64,000 bases of DNA from Rhodococcus sp. KBS0724 (lineage in GTDB: Bacteria; Actinomycetota; Actinomycetes; Mycobacteriales; Mycobacteriaceae): NCBI RefSeq assembly GCF_005938745.2, contig NZ_VCBX02000001.1, positions 1,957,001 through 2,021,000 on the forward strand. Reading direction: 5' to 3'. Shown one piece after another: positions 15,666 to 23,779 of this stretch (position 1 is the first letter of the stretch; each line of letters starts with the position of its first letter). Made by a program: the position numbers and the translations under genes. The notes beneath the pieces are model-generated. The model searched no databases, was not told the origin of the DNA, and saw only the letters and a program-made list of their open reading frames with translations.

Positions 15666-15683
15666 TCAATAGATTTGTATTGA
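15666..15683. promoter_or_regulatory. AT-rich Lrp-box-like palindrome
   Basis: TCAATA-GATTTG-TATTGA is a perfect palindrome within an AT-rich stretch between the divergent Lrp and valine dehydrogenase genes. AT-rich 15-18-bp palindromes of this kind are typical Lrp/AsnC targets. Binding is inferred. Confidence 0.5.
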
Positions 15684-15821
15684 CCAAATCGTAGCTCAGG
15701 AAGAGCATTGGTTCTACGAATTGCTCAGCGGGACAGTTTGCGTAGATCACTGTACCCATTGACGGTTCGTCTCGATCTCACGCCTGTGTCGTACACGTCC
15801 TTTGGAAAGGTCTATCTCACA

Positions 15822-16934
15822 ATGACTCTCACCGCCGAGCCTGTGAACTCCACCCATATCTCCGACGACACTGCCGGCGTATTCGATCGCGCAGACTATC
15901 TTCGCGATTACCCGCACGAGCAGGTGAGCTTCTTCCAGGATCCGGCGAGCGGACTCAAGGCGATTGTTGCAATCCACTCCACGACGCTCGGGCCGGCGCT
16001 CGGTGGAACCCGCTTCTACCCGTACGCAGACGAATCTTCCGCTGTCACAGACGTTTTGCGGCTCTCTCGCGGAATGACCTACAAGGCCGCAATCGCAGGT
16101 GTTGATCTGGGTGGCGGAAAGGCCGTCATCATCGGCGACCCGGCAACAGCGAAGTCCACCGAATTACTCGGTGCCTACGCAAAATTCGTTCAGACACTTG
16201 GCGGCCGCTACATCACGGCCGGAGATGTGGGAACCAACTCGGACGATCTCGACGTGATCGGGCTCGGAACCGACTTCGTGGTGGGGCGCAATGCGAAAGC
16301 CGGCGGCTCGGGGGACAGCGCGCCGATGACAGCTCTCGGCGTTTTCCAGTCCCTGCTGGCCGCGGCCCAGGCGCACTGGGGCTCGCGTGACCTGACCGGC
16401 AAGACGGTGGGAGTCGAGGGCACCGGCAAGGTCGGGTACGAACTCATCAAGCTGCTCCTGGCCGACGGCGGGACCGTGCTGGCAACCGATGTCAACGCGG
16501 CAGCACTTGCCCGCGTGAAGGCGGATTTCCCGCAGGTGCAGATCGTGGACAGTGTCATCGACGCCGACCTCGATGTTTACGCACCATGCGCGATGGGGGC
16601 AACACTCTCGCACGCCTCGGCCGAGGCGATCACTGCCGCGGTGATTTGCGGCGCAGCCAACAATCAGCTGACAGAACCCGAGGTCGAGTCCGTTCTGAGC
16701 GAGCGCGGCATCACGTGGGTGCCCGACTATGTCGCCAACGGTGGTGGCCTCATCCAGGTGGCGGGTGAGCTGAAAGAGCATACGGCTGAGCAGGTCAAGG
16801 CTCAGGTGGAGAAGATTTTCGACACGGTCACCGAGATTCTTGCGAAGTCGAAGGCTGAAGCAATCCTCGCGGGCGAGGCAGCGGACGCCGTCGCTGAGGC
16901 TCGCATTGCACAGGCGGTTCGTTCGCGCACGTAG
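15822..16934 (+). CDS. vdh: Valine (branched-chain) dehydrogenase
   Basis: A 370-residue member of the Glu/Leu/Phe/Val dehydrogenase family that oxidatively deaminates valine and related amino acids with NAD+. LKAIVAIHSTTLGPALGGTR and GVDLGGGKAVIIGDP carry the substrate and catalytic lysines, GDVGTNSDDLD is in the catalytic loop, and EGTGKVGYEL is the nucleotide-binding turn. The N-terminal half matches Streptomyces valine dehydrogenase more closely than Rhodococcus phenylalanine dehydrogenase. ATG 15822 follows GGAAAGG at 11 nt. It is divergent from an Lrp regulator. It feeds the 2-oxoacid dehydrogenase encoded at 37.5-40.6 kb. Leucine preference cannot be excluded. Confidence 0.85.
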   Translation: MTLTAEPVNSTHISDDTAGVFDRADYLRDYPHEQVSFFQDPASGLKAIVAIHSTTLGPALGGTRFYPYADESSAVTDVLRLSRGMTYKAAIAGVDLGGGKAVIIGDPATAKSTELLGAYAKFVQTLGGRYITAGDVGTNSDDLDVIGLGTDFVVGRNAKAGGSGDSAPMTALGVFQSLLAAAQAHWGSRDLTGKTVGVEGTGKVGYELIKLLLADGGTVLATDVNAAALARVKADFPQVQIVDSVIDADLDVYAPCAMGATLSHASAEAITAAVICGAANNQLTEPEVESVLSERGITWVPDYVANGGGLIQVAGELKEHTAEQVKAQVEKIFDTVTEILAKSKAEAILAGEAADAVAEARIAQAVRSRT

Positions 16935-16965
16935 AGCTGAGGCGCCCCGCGCAAGGTCATTAATC

Positions 16966-17038
16966 CGGCCGGTCCCGGCTAGTGTGGAACCAGACAAGCA
17001 GATGTGCAGAACTGGAACACGCGAGCCGGGACCGGCCG
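16966..17038. repeat. 15-bp GC-rich inverted repeat with 43-nt loop
   Basis: CGGCCGGTCCCGGCT (16966-16980) and its perfect complement (17024-17038) enclose a 43-nt loop. It starts 32 nt after the valine dehydrogenase stop and ends 53 nt before the methyltransferase start. It could be the terminator of vdh or an attenuator/structured leader of the methyltransferase gene. Confidence 0.6.
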
Positions 17039-17090
17039 CAGTGCGTCGAACGCCCTATCCGCTCCATGTCCGACGCCGGAAGGGCCTTTG

Positions 17091-18209
17091 ATGACCGAAC
17101 AGTACGTTGTGTGGACCGAGAACGATACCGAGCGCCGCGCGCTCTGGGGTTCCACGAGTGGGGCACCGGCCCCTAAACGAATACTGGTCGCGGACGACAC
17201 GATGAAGGCTGACGAAGCCTACCGATTGGCGTGCGAGGGAACAGCCCTTCTGTGGCGCGGTGACTTCCAGAATGCGCGCCAACTATCCAGGGCCGTGGCA
17301 GCGCGGATGGACCGCAAACCACGCCGAGACTCGGATGATCCGGCACAGGCCTTCCATCTTCACCGCCAAACGCAGGGCCGGCGCGCACAGATACTCGGGA
17401 TGCTCCTGATTCCTCTCGATGCGGATCTCTCGATTCCATTGCGTCGAGCACCCGACGCACACGCGGCATTCACCGAGGCATTCGGCGTCACGGATCAGCC
17501 TTCGGTTCGTTCACTGCGTGATTTGTTGGGTGCAATCGGCGCACACGAGTGGAATCGCAAAGGAGTGTTGATTCCCGCGCTGAACGCTCGGATCCATCCG
17601 GCGTTCGGAGTGTTCTCACCCGTGCGCGGCGAGTACATCGATCTGGTGGCAGCAGCGCCATTGCCGTCGACCGAGAGCGCATTCGACATCGGTACCGGCA
17701 CCGGGGTGCTGGCCGCTGTTCTCGCTCAGCGCGGTGTCGCAGAAGTGACGGCGACGGATCAAGATCCCCGGGCCCTGCAGTGCGCGCGGTCCAACCTCGA
17801 CAGGTTGGGTTACAGCGATCAGGTGACGGTAGTCGAGGCCGATCTGTTCCCCGAAGGTGTTGCACCACTGGTGGTTTGCAACCCGCCGTGGATTCCGGCC
17901 AAGGCAACCTCGCCGATCGAGTACGCGATCTACGACCCGGCCGGAGCTATGTTGAATGGCTTCTTGACGGGAGTTGGCGCCCATCTCGCCGAGGGCGGCG
18001 AGGCCTGGTTGATTCTCTCCGATATCGCAGAGCACCTGGGCTTGCGCACGCGCTCGGAACTGCACGCGATGATCGCGGCCGGCGGATTGACCGTAATAGA
18101 TCGCATCGACGTCAAACCAACACACGCCAAGGTAAGTGACCGAACGGACGCTCTGCATGCCGCGCGTGCGCGTGAAACCACCTCGTTGTGGCGGCTTCGT
18201 CGACGCTGA
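17091..18209 (+). CDS. Class I SAM-dependent methyltransferase with NPPW motif
   Basis: A 372-residue protein. The C-terminal two-thirds (from about residue 170) is a Rossmann methyltransferase with SAM-binding FDIGTGTGVLAAVLAQRG and the substrate motif VVCNPPWIPAK. NPPW/NPPY motifs mark enzymes that methylate planar nitrogen, as in HemK/PrmC or nucleic-acid N-methyltransferases. The N-terminal 170 residues are helical and unassigned, perhaps a target-recognition domain. ATG 17091 is chosen because the upstream frame runs through the inverted repeat. It ends 11 bp from a convergent gene. Substrate unknown; protein glutamine or RNA/DNA base are both possible. Confidence 0.75.
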   Translation: MTEQYVVWTENDTERRALWGSTSGAPAPKRILVADDTMKADEAYRLACEGTALLWRGDFQNARQLSRAVAARMDRKPRRDSDDPAQAFHLHRQTQGRRAQILGMLLIPLDADLSIPLRRAPDAHAAFTEAFGVTDQPSVRSLRDLLGAIGAHEWNRKGVLIPALNARIHPAFGVFSPVRGEYIDLVAAAPLPSTESAFDIGTGTGVLAAVLAQRGVAEVTATDQDPRALQCARSNLDRLGYSDQVTVVEADLFPEGVAPLVVCNPPWIPAKATSPIEYAIYDPAGAMLNGFLTGVGAHLAEGGEAWLILSDIAEHLGLRTRSELHAMIAAGGLTVIDRIDVKPTHAKVSDRTDALHAARARETTSLWRLRRR

Positions 18210-18220
18210 ACCTTCCCAGG

Positions 18221-19567
18221 TCAGGACGGGTCGTCGAACAGCGTTTCCTGACTGGGATCGGCAAACAACCCCATCTGCTCCGGCTGCGGTTTTGCCGGCG
18301 GATCAGTCTTGGCATCTGGCAGCACAACAAGACGAAGTGCTCCGCGCAGTCGATCGACCATGCGCTCCCACGTCCCGACCTGATCGTTGAAGCCGGCAGC
18401 TTCGTCGGCGTCGTCACGGCTGTGTGCGTCGACGGCTTGGCTTCGCAACTGGATCTGCCACTCGTTGCTGATGTGGAGCAACTGCAGGATCAGGTCGCGA
18501 TCGCGGCCACACACGTCGGCGACGGCCTCGAGGTCATCGGCCACATCGAGATCGAGATGAAGCAGTGTCTCGAGTTCCGGCGGCAAATCCTCCATGGTGA
18601 GCTCGGGCTGCAGTGTGCCCGCCTCGCCGCCCTTGTTCGCGAAGAAGAGATCGCCGCCCAACCGTGACGCGAATTCGTCGTCGACGGTACGTAGGAACGA
18701 CGTCAACGAGGCGCACGTATCGGTGAGATGTTTGGGCACAAACGGTGAGCCTGCGACTTCGAGGAAGACCGACAACCTGTCGTCGATCAGAACGAACTTG
18801 ATCCGGGACCATTTGCGGTTGAGGTCCGCGATGACCTCGCTGGCGCGTGTGCGATCGCTGATGTCCTGTACGAGCGGTGAGAACAGTTGAACGTCAAGAG
18901 AATCCGAGAGCGGTCCGACGAACATGACGGTGGAGCCGACACGAATGGGGATGTCTCCGTCGCTGTCGCGTTCGGGGAGGCTGCCGAGCATGGGGACCAG
19001 GGCAAGGGTGACAAGTTCTTTGAGATGGTCGACGTCGTTGGGCATGTACGCCGCAGCTGGATCGAGGAGGGGTAACTCGTCGACGGTGGTGACGGAGGGA
19101 TCGAAGTCCGGTGTCAGCTGATTGCCGGTGAGATCACTGGACAGAAAGGCCGGGTGCTGCACGCCGAAAACGGTGCGAAATGCCGAAACGGTCATCGACG
19201 CCAGTTGGTCCGACCAGTTCTGCCGCTTGTCCACGCAGAAAGCGGGGGAGCTGTTGTCGGTATCGGGACCGTCCGACGGGGGAGCCCAGCCGAGCGCGAC
19301 GAGCGTCTCGAGGCCGGACTCGTCGAGGGCGAACCGCGGGTGCAGGAAATTGTTGGAGGGAACCTCGCATCGCACCATGTCGGTGTCCCAGATCAGGAAC
19401 TGGACACAGGGAGCTCCGCCTTCAGCGGTGTCGACATCGGAGGTCGCGGCCTCGACAGCAAGGACGTCGCCGTCCACCATGATCGAAATGTGGTCGGCCA
19501 GGCGTGCCTGAAATTCCGCCCACGCTCGGTCGACACTGATATCGAGGTCGAATCCGTGCACGGCCAT
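18221..19567 (-). CDS. Large acidic cytosolic protein, TY-Chap-like
   Basis: A 448-residue, strongly acidic soluble protein with no signal or membrane segment. Two repeats of an alpha/beta fold are suggested by similar strand patterns (WAEFQARLADHISIM with CVQFLIWDTDMVRCEV near the start, and SRIKFVLIDDRLSVFLEVAG with LTDTCASLTSFLRTV in the middle). This resembles the TY-Chap/YbjN type-III-secretion-chaperone-like proteins of actinobacteria, but I cannot prove it from sequence alone. The C-terminus ends in a QMGLFADPSQETLF stretch that resembles a beta-clamp-binding type motif by appearance only. It stands alone between convergent and divergent neighbours; function unknown. Confidence 0.6.
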   Translation of the reverse strand: MAVHGFDLDISVDRAWAEFQARLADHISIMVDGDVLAVEAATSDVDTAEGGAPCVQFLIWDTDMVRCEVPSNNFLHPRFALDESGLETLVALGWAPPSDGPDTDNSSPAFCVDKRQNWSDQLASMTVSAFRTVFGVQHPAFLSSDLTGNQLTPDFDPSVTTVDELPLLDPAAAYMPNDVDHLKELVTLALVPMLGSLPERDSDGDIPIRVGSTVMFVGPLSDSLDVQLFSPLVQDISDRTRASEVIADLNRKWSRIKFVLIDDRLSVFLEVAGSPFVPKHLTDTCASLTSFLRTVDDEFASRLGGDLFFANKGGEAGTLQPELTMEDLPPELETLLHLDLDVADDLEAVADVCGRDRDLILQLLHISNEWQIQLRSQAVDAHSRDDADEAAGFNDQVGTWERMVDRLRGALRLVVLPDAKTDPPAKPQPEQMGLFADPSQETLFDDPS

Positions 19568-19682
19568 CAGTCACCTCCTAACACAACGCTGAGACCTATA
19601 CGGTAACGCGAGGTGCCGACAAAGCAGCTGTTTGCAGGCAGAGGATGTAACGGCGGTCACGTGGTCGCTGACGCCAAATCGG

Positions 19683-20171
19683 TCAGTCTCCGCTGGACGG
19701 GCGTTCGGAATCGATGGTGACGACCGGGATTCCCGTGCTGGTCGGGACTGTCGTCGACGTCGCCGTTCCGGACGGGCGAGTACTCGACGGCGTTGCCGAC
19801 GCAGGTGTGGACGAGGCCGGCGTCGATGACACGGGAGTGGTGGAACTCGAGCTTGATTCGGTGGTGGTGGACGTTGTCGTCGATTCCACGACGGAGGTAA
19901 GCGGTACGTTGCGCGGGGCCGTGAGCTCGGGTGCAACCTTCCACGTCGGCGTCGGCGGAATCACGACGGTAGGTACGACTATCGAGGTGTAGAAGGAGGC
20001 AGGCTCGATATCCGCGAGTGAATCAACGGTGACCGTGGAAACCAAGGCGGGTGGGGTGACGATCGGTCCGCCGCCGCCGAATGCTCCAGCCGCTCCGCCG
20101 AAGAGGAAGCCCGAAGCGACAGAAATGCCGGCAACGGTGAGCGCGCCGACCATGACAGTTCTGTCTCTCAT
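19683..20171 (-). CDS. Ser/Thr/Pro-rich exported protein
   Basis: A 162-residue protein with a basic N-terminus (MRDRTVM), one hydrophobic signal or anchor helix (residues 8-35, ending in a glycine-rich stretch) and a low-complexity tail rich in Ser, Thr and Pro (VVESTTTSTTTESSSSSTTP and repeated SSTPASSTPASA). Such tails are typical of cell-wall-spanning or O-glycosylated surface proteins in mycolic-acid bacteria. ATG 20171 replaces the longer frame because it gives a clean signal sequence. No enzymatic domain is visible. Confidence 0.7.
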   Translation of the reverse strand: MRDRTVMVGALTVAGISVASGFLFGGAAGAFGGGGPIVTPPALVSTVTVDSLADIEPASFYTSIVVPTVVIPPTPTWKVAPELTAPRNVPLTSVVESTTTSTTTESSSSSTTPVSSTPASSTPASATPSSTRPSGTATSTTVPTSTGIPVVTIDSERPSSGD

Positions 20172-20266
20172 GCACAACCTGTTCTCCGGGAGCAGTACGC
20201 AAAGCACTGTAGGCGAAATCGAACAGTAGTGGCACATCGAAAGCTATTGGGTGGGACGCGAATAAG

Positions 20267-20282
20267 TGTGTTATAGAACACA
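20267..20282. promoter_or_regulatory. Small palindrome upstream of Ser/Thr-rich gene
   Basis: TGTGTT-ATAG-AACACA forms a perfect 6-bp inverted repeat about 95 nt upstream of the gene starting at 20171 on the minus strand. It may be an operator; no regulator is encoded next to it. Confidence 0.35.
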
Positions 20283-20298
20283 AAAGCCGTTTAATGCA

Positions 20299-20330
20299 CG
20301 AAACCCCAGGCATGGACGCCTGGGGTTTCG
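20299..20330 (-). terminator. Terminator of LysM-lectin gene
   Basis: Perfect 13-bp arms CGAAACCCCAGGC (20299-20311) and its complement (20318-20330) with a 6-nt loop, 13 bases beyond the stop codon of the minus-strand LysM gene. Confidence 0.85.
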
Positions 20331-20343
20331 TGGCAAAAAGAGG

Positions 20344-20904
20344 CTACGCCGGGATGGTCAGAACCTGGCCCGCGTTGATGAGATCCGGGTTGGCGATACC
20401 GTTGGCATCGGCGATGCGCTGGTACTGGTTGCCGTCCCCGTAGAAGCGCTCGGCGATCGCCCAGAGGGTGTCGCCGCCCGCGACCGTGTAGGTCTGAGCT
20501 GCCGGAGCAGCGGGAGCCGGTTCGGGCTCCGGTGCTGCCGGGGCAGGCTCCGGGGTGGACTCCGGCGCGGGAGCTGCGACGGCGGTGTCAGTGGACCACA
20601 GGGCGCGCTCGCCCGCGTACAGAACGACATTGCGATCGTCTTGAACCGAAAGCGAGACGCCTTCGTTGCCGGAGGTCTGCGATGCCCAGACTGCGTCCCC
20701 GTCCTTGTAGAGGACGAAGTTGCCGTCGGCCTGCAGGTCCGCACGGTTGGCGCCCGATCCGTTGGTGCCGGCTGCCCAAACTGCGCGGCCGTTCTCGGAG
20801 AGAACCAGGTTGCCGTCGGCTTGCAGGGTGAGGGCGTAGGAACCGTTGTCGGACTTGAGTTCCTGGCCGATTGCGAGACTCTGGCCTGACTGCAGTGTGC
20901 TCAC
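20344..20904 (-). CDS. B-lectin plus LysM domain protein
   Basis: A 186-residue protein. Residues 1-105 form a bulb-type mannose-binding lectin domain with three QxDxNxVxY sites (QADGNLVLS, QADGNFVLY, QDDRNVVLY). A Pro/Ala/Glu linker (110-135) follows, then a LysM domain (TYTVAGGDTLWAIAERFYG to NAGQVLTIPA) for binding peptidoglycan. The GTG at 20904 has GGAAAGGGA just upstream; with that start there is no Sec or Tat signal, although both domains bind extracellular glycans. Either export is unconventional or an unrecognised start is used. The gene ends in its own terminator and appears monocistronic. Confidence 0.85.
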   Translation of the reverse strand: MSTLQSGQSLAIGQELKSDNGSYALTLQADGNLVLSENGRAVWAAGTNGSGANRADLQADGNFVLYKDGDAVWASQTSGNEGVSLSVQDDRNVVLYAGERALWSTDTAVAAPAPESTPEPAPAAPEPEPAPAAPAAQTYTVAGGDTLWAIAERFYGDGNQYQRIADANGIANPDLINAGQVLTIPA

Positions 20905-21178
20905 ACTGTCCCTTTCCAAATCTGTTGCGATGGGGTCTTGCCACGCAAACATCACTCGCCAGTTACCTCGCGGTGAGTGGCTGCGTAGGCGGTCCACACT
21001 ACGTTACTGGAGAGTTTTGTGGAACGCCCGACACACATACTTAAATTTCGTTAATCGTTATCTCTCTGGTAGTGAGCAGATTTGGTCGCAGTGAGACTTT
21101 CTCGGAGCGTCGACCTGGGCCTTGGTTGATCAGCGCCTCTGAACTGCCGGTGAACTGCGCGTGACTCTCAGCTTATTT

Positions 21179-21982
21179 TCAGTAATCGACAGGTGGGGAC
21201 TGGTCGGACAATGCGGCCAGAGTCTCGCTGTGCAGCACCTGGAGCAACTCGCGCTCCACTGCGGCAAATTCCGGCGAAGTGATCATGTCCAGCTCGCGAG
21301 GGCGAGGAAGTGGCACGTCGACGACGCGTTTGACCGTGGCGGGTCTCGCCGAGAGAACTACAACGCGATCGGACAGGTAGATGGCCTCACGAATGTCGTG
21401 CGTGATCATCAGAACTGTCCACCGATACTGCTGCCACACATCCTGGAGCCAGGACTGCATTTCGGTGCGGGTCAGCGAGTCGAGGGCGCCGAACGGTTCG
21501 TCGAGCAGCAGCACGGGCTTGCCCTGAACTACAGTGCGCAGCAATGCCGCCCGTTGGCGCATGCCGCCCGAAAGCTGCGACGGAGTGGCATTCTCGAAAC
21601 CCGACAGTCCGAAGGCTTCAAACAACTCACGGGCCTTGTTGCGTGCGGTTTTCCGGGGCACGCCCTGCACTTCGAGTCCCAACGCCGTGTTGTCGAGTAC
21701 CGAACGCCAGGGAAACAGGAGATCTTTCTGGGGCATGTAGGCGGTCGGGATGTCGCGTCCCGAGTCCGGCAGACCAACGGTGACGGTTCCAGTCGTCGGG
21801 GATTCGAGTCCGGCCAGGACGTTGAAGATGGTGCTCTTGCCGCACCCGCTCGGGCCGATGAGCGAGACGAATTCGCCTGGCGCAGCGTGGAACGACACGT
21901 CATCGAGAACCTGTCGTGTGTCTGCGCGTGCGCCGAACTCCTTGCTCAGCGAGGCCACGTCGACAATGCGTTCGGTGCTCAT
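21179..21982 (-). CDS. thiZ: ABC transporter ATPase, thiamine precursor uptake (ThiZ-type)
   Basis: A 267-residue nucleotide-binding subunit: Walker A GPSGCGKST (about residue 42), Q-loop YMPQKDLLFPW, signature LSGGMRQRAALLRT, Walker B LLLDEPFGALD and switch histidine in MITHDIREA. It is the last gene of a four-gene operon (tenA, binding protein, permease, ATPase), overlapping the permease stop by 4 bp. The NitT/TauT-type ATPase fold alone does not fix the substrate; the TPP riboswitch and tenA neighbour do. It energises import of a pyrimidine such as formylaminopyrimidine or HMP. Confidence 0.85.
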   Translation of the reverse strand: MSTERIVDVASLSKEFGARADTRQVLDDVSFHAAPGEFVSLIGPSGCGKSTIFNVLAGLESPTTGTVTVGLPDSGRDIPTAYMPQKDLLFPWRSVLDNTALGLEVQGVPRKTARNKARELFEAFGLSGFENATPSQLSGGMRQRAALLRTVVQGKPVLLLDEPFGALDSLTRTEMQSWLQDVWQQYRWTVLMITHDIREAIYLSDRVVVLSARPATVKRVVDVPLPRPRELDMITSPEFAAVERELLQVLHSETLAALSDQSPPVDY

Positions 21983-22782
21983 CGCGGTGTCCTTTCGCGC
22001 AGCGCCCACGGCGCAACGACGCGTTCCACGGCAAAGGTCAGGAGGTACAGGGTGACACTGATCAGGGCGGTCACGAGAACTGCGGCAAGCACGAGGTCGG
22101 TGCGGAAGGAGTTCTTCTGGGTGCTCATGTAGATGCCCAAACCGGAGGTCGCGCCGACGTATTCGGAGAAGACCGCGCCCACGACGGCGTAGGTGATGCC
22201 GATACGTAGAGCGGTGAAGAACCGTGGAATGGCCGACGGGAGCCGGACGTACCGGAACTCCTGCCAGCGGGATGCGCCCATGCTGCGCAGGAGTGCACCG
22301 GCTTCACGATCGGCCGCAGCAAACCCTTCGATCAAACCGATGGTCATCGGGAAGAACGTTGCCAATGCGATCACCAGAACTTTGGGCAACAGCCCGAATC
22401 CGAACCAGATGATCATGAGTGGGGCGATCGCAATGATCGGCAACGTCTGCGAGACGACAAAAAGTGGCACCAACGCGCGCGACAACCACGGTGAAAAGTC
22501 CACGACCACAGCAAGAATCCACGCGAGGGCCAGTGAGACGGTGAACCCGATCAGCGTCACCTGAAGCGTCGACAACGCATGACCGGCGATCACCTCGCGG
22601 TTGGTCCAGCCCTGCGTCAGTACGCGACCGGGTGACGGCAGAACTTGTGGACGAATGTCGCTGACGTCCACGTAGATCTGCCAGGCCACCACGAGCAGGA
22701 TCACCACGGCGAGCGCAGGCAGCGCTCGCCGGGTGACGGATCCCCATCGAGTTTCCACTTCAGGGCGCGGCGAGGTACTCAT
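21979..22782 (-). CDS. thiX: ABC transporter permease, thiamine precursor uptake (ThiX-type)
   Basis: A 267-residue inner-membrane protein with about six helices and the permease cytoplasmic loop EGFAAADREAGALLRSMGASR (EAA-type motif near residue 160) that contacts the ATPase. First helix lies at residues 17-35 after a short hydrophilic start. Its start lies 23 bp inside the end of the binding-protein gene, and its stop overlaps the ATPase start, indicating tight coupling. Substrate assignment follows the riboswitch-controlled operon. Confidence 0.85.
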   Translation of the reverse strand: MSTSPRPEVETRWGSVTRRALPALAVVILLVVAWQIYVDVSDIRPQVLPSPGRVLTQGWTNREVIAGHALSTLQVTLIGFTVSLALAWILAVVVDFSPWLSRALVPLFVVSQTLPIIAIAPLMIIWFGFGLLPKVLVIALATFFPMTIGLIEGFAAADREAGALLRSMGASRWQEFRYVRLPSAIPRFFTALRIGITYAVVGAVFSEYVGATSGLGIYMSTQKNSFRTDLVLAAVLVTALISVTLYLLTFAVERVVAPWALRERTPR

Positions 22783-23779
22783 TGGTGAAGTATTCCGACC
22801 AATTCGGTTGCTGGGTCAGCGTCTTGCCGTCCGGACCGGCCAGCAGGCCGTTGTCGAAAAGGAAACCCGAGTAACCGGACCATGTTTCGAGATTCTGAGT
22901 TCCGACAACACCGTTTGCGTCCTTCATGAAGTCAGCGGCAAGCATGCGCTGACTGTCCCGAACGAGGTCTTCGTCGGTGAAGGCGCCGGGGTTGGCGTCG
23001 ATGAGATCCTGTGCGGCGCGGTCGGGGTCTTCGGCGGCCGTCTGGTATCCGCGTTGCACGGCCTTGACGAACTTGGCGGCTTTCTCGGGGTGATCCTCGA
23101 GCCACTTCTGATTGCCGTTGATCACAATGGAATACGCGTCGGGGAATCCGTAGTCGGTGTACTGGAAGTACCGCATCGGGGTTCCGTTGCGCTCCGCTTC
23201 GAGACCTTCCCAGGCGAAATAGGACACCGTGAAATCGGCTTGGCCCGAGTACACGGCTTCGTAGGCCGACGTACCTAACGTGACGGTAGTGAAGTCGCCG
23301 GTGCCGCCGTCGTTACGAATGACCTGCTGCAGCGTTTCGACCTCGCCGGGATCGCCGAAGCCTGCGTAGACCTTGCCGTCGAGATCACGCGGACGAGTGA
23401 TGTCCGATCGGTCGGCCTTGACACCGATTCCCGTGGCGCGGTGCTGAAGTGGCGCGATGACGGAGACGGTGTCCGCACCCGCAGCGTGGGCGAACGTCGC
23501 CTGACTCTGGGTGCTGATCCCGAACTCTGCGTTGCCGGCATCGACCAGGGTGTCGGGGGAGGTGTTGTTGTAGGGAAGGATCGACACGTCCAGTCCGGCG
23601 TCGTCGAAGTAGCCCTCCTGCATCGCGACGTAGAGTCCGGTGTGGTTGGTGTTGGGAGTCCAGTCGAGTGCAAATCGGATGGAATCCGAAGATTCTGTGC
23701 CGCTGGAGCATCCGCTGATCACGGTCAGGGTTGCCGCCAGCGCTGCGGTTGTGGCGAGAACCCGCCGAACCGAGATCAT
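22760..23779 (-). CDS. thiY: Thiamine-precursor binding lipoprotein (ThiY/NMT1-type)
   Basis: A 339-residue substrate-binding lipoprotein with signal and lipobox VISGC (about residue 24). The NMT1/THI5-like domain follows, with the diagnostic FALDWTPNTNHTGLYVAMQE near residues 35-55. Homologues bind N-formyl-4-amino-5-aminomethyl-2-methylpyrimidine, a thiamine breakdown product that TenA then processes. ATG 23779 overlaps the tenA stop by 4 bp; the longer upstream frame lies within tenA and is discarded. Anchored outside the membrane, it delivers ligand to the permease. Confidence 0.85.
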   Translation of the reverse strand: MISVRRVLATTAALAATLTVISGCSSGTESSDSIRFALDWTPNTNHTGLYVAMQEGYFDDAGLDVSILPYNNTSPDTLVDAGNAEFGISTQSQATFAHAAGADTVSVIAPLQHRATGIGVKADRSDITRPRDLDGKVYAGFGDPGEVETLQQVIRNDGGTGDFTTVTLGTSAYEAVYSGQADFTVSYFAWEGLEAERNGTPMRYFQYTDYGFPDAYSIVINGNQKWLEDHPEKAAKFVKAVQRGYQTAAEDPDRAAQDLIDANPGAFTDEDLVRDSQRMLAADFMKDANGVVGTQNLETWSGYSGFLFDNGLLAGPDGKTLTQQPNWSEYFTNEYLAAP

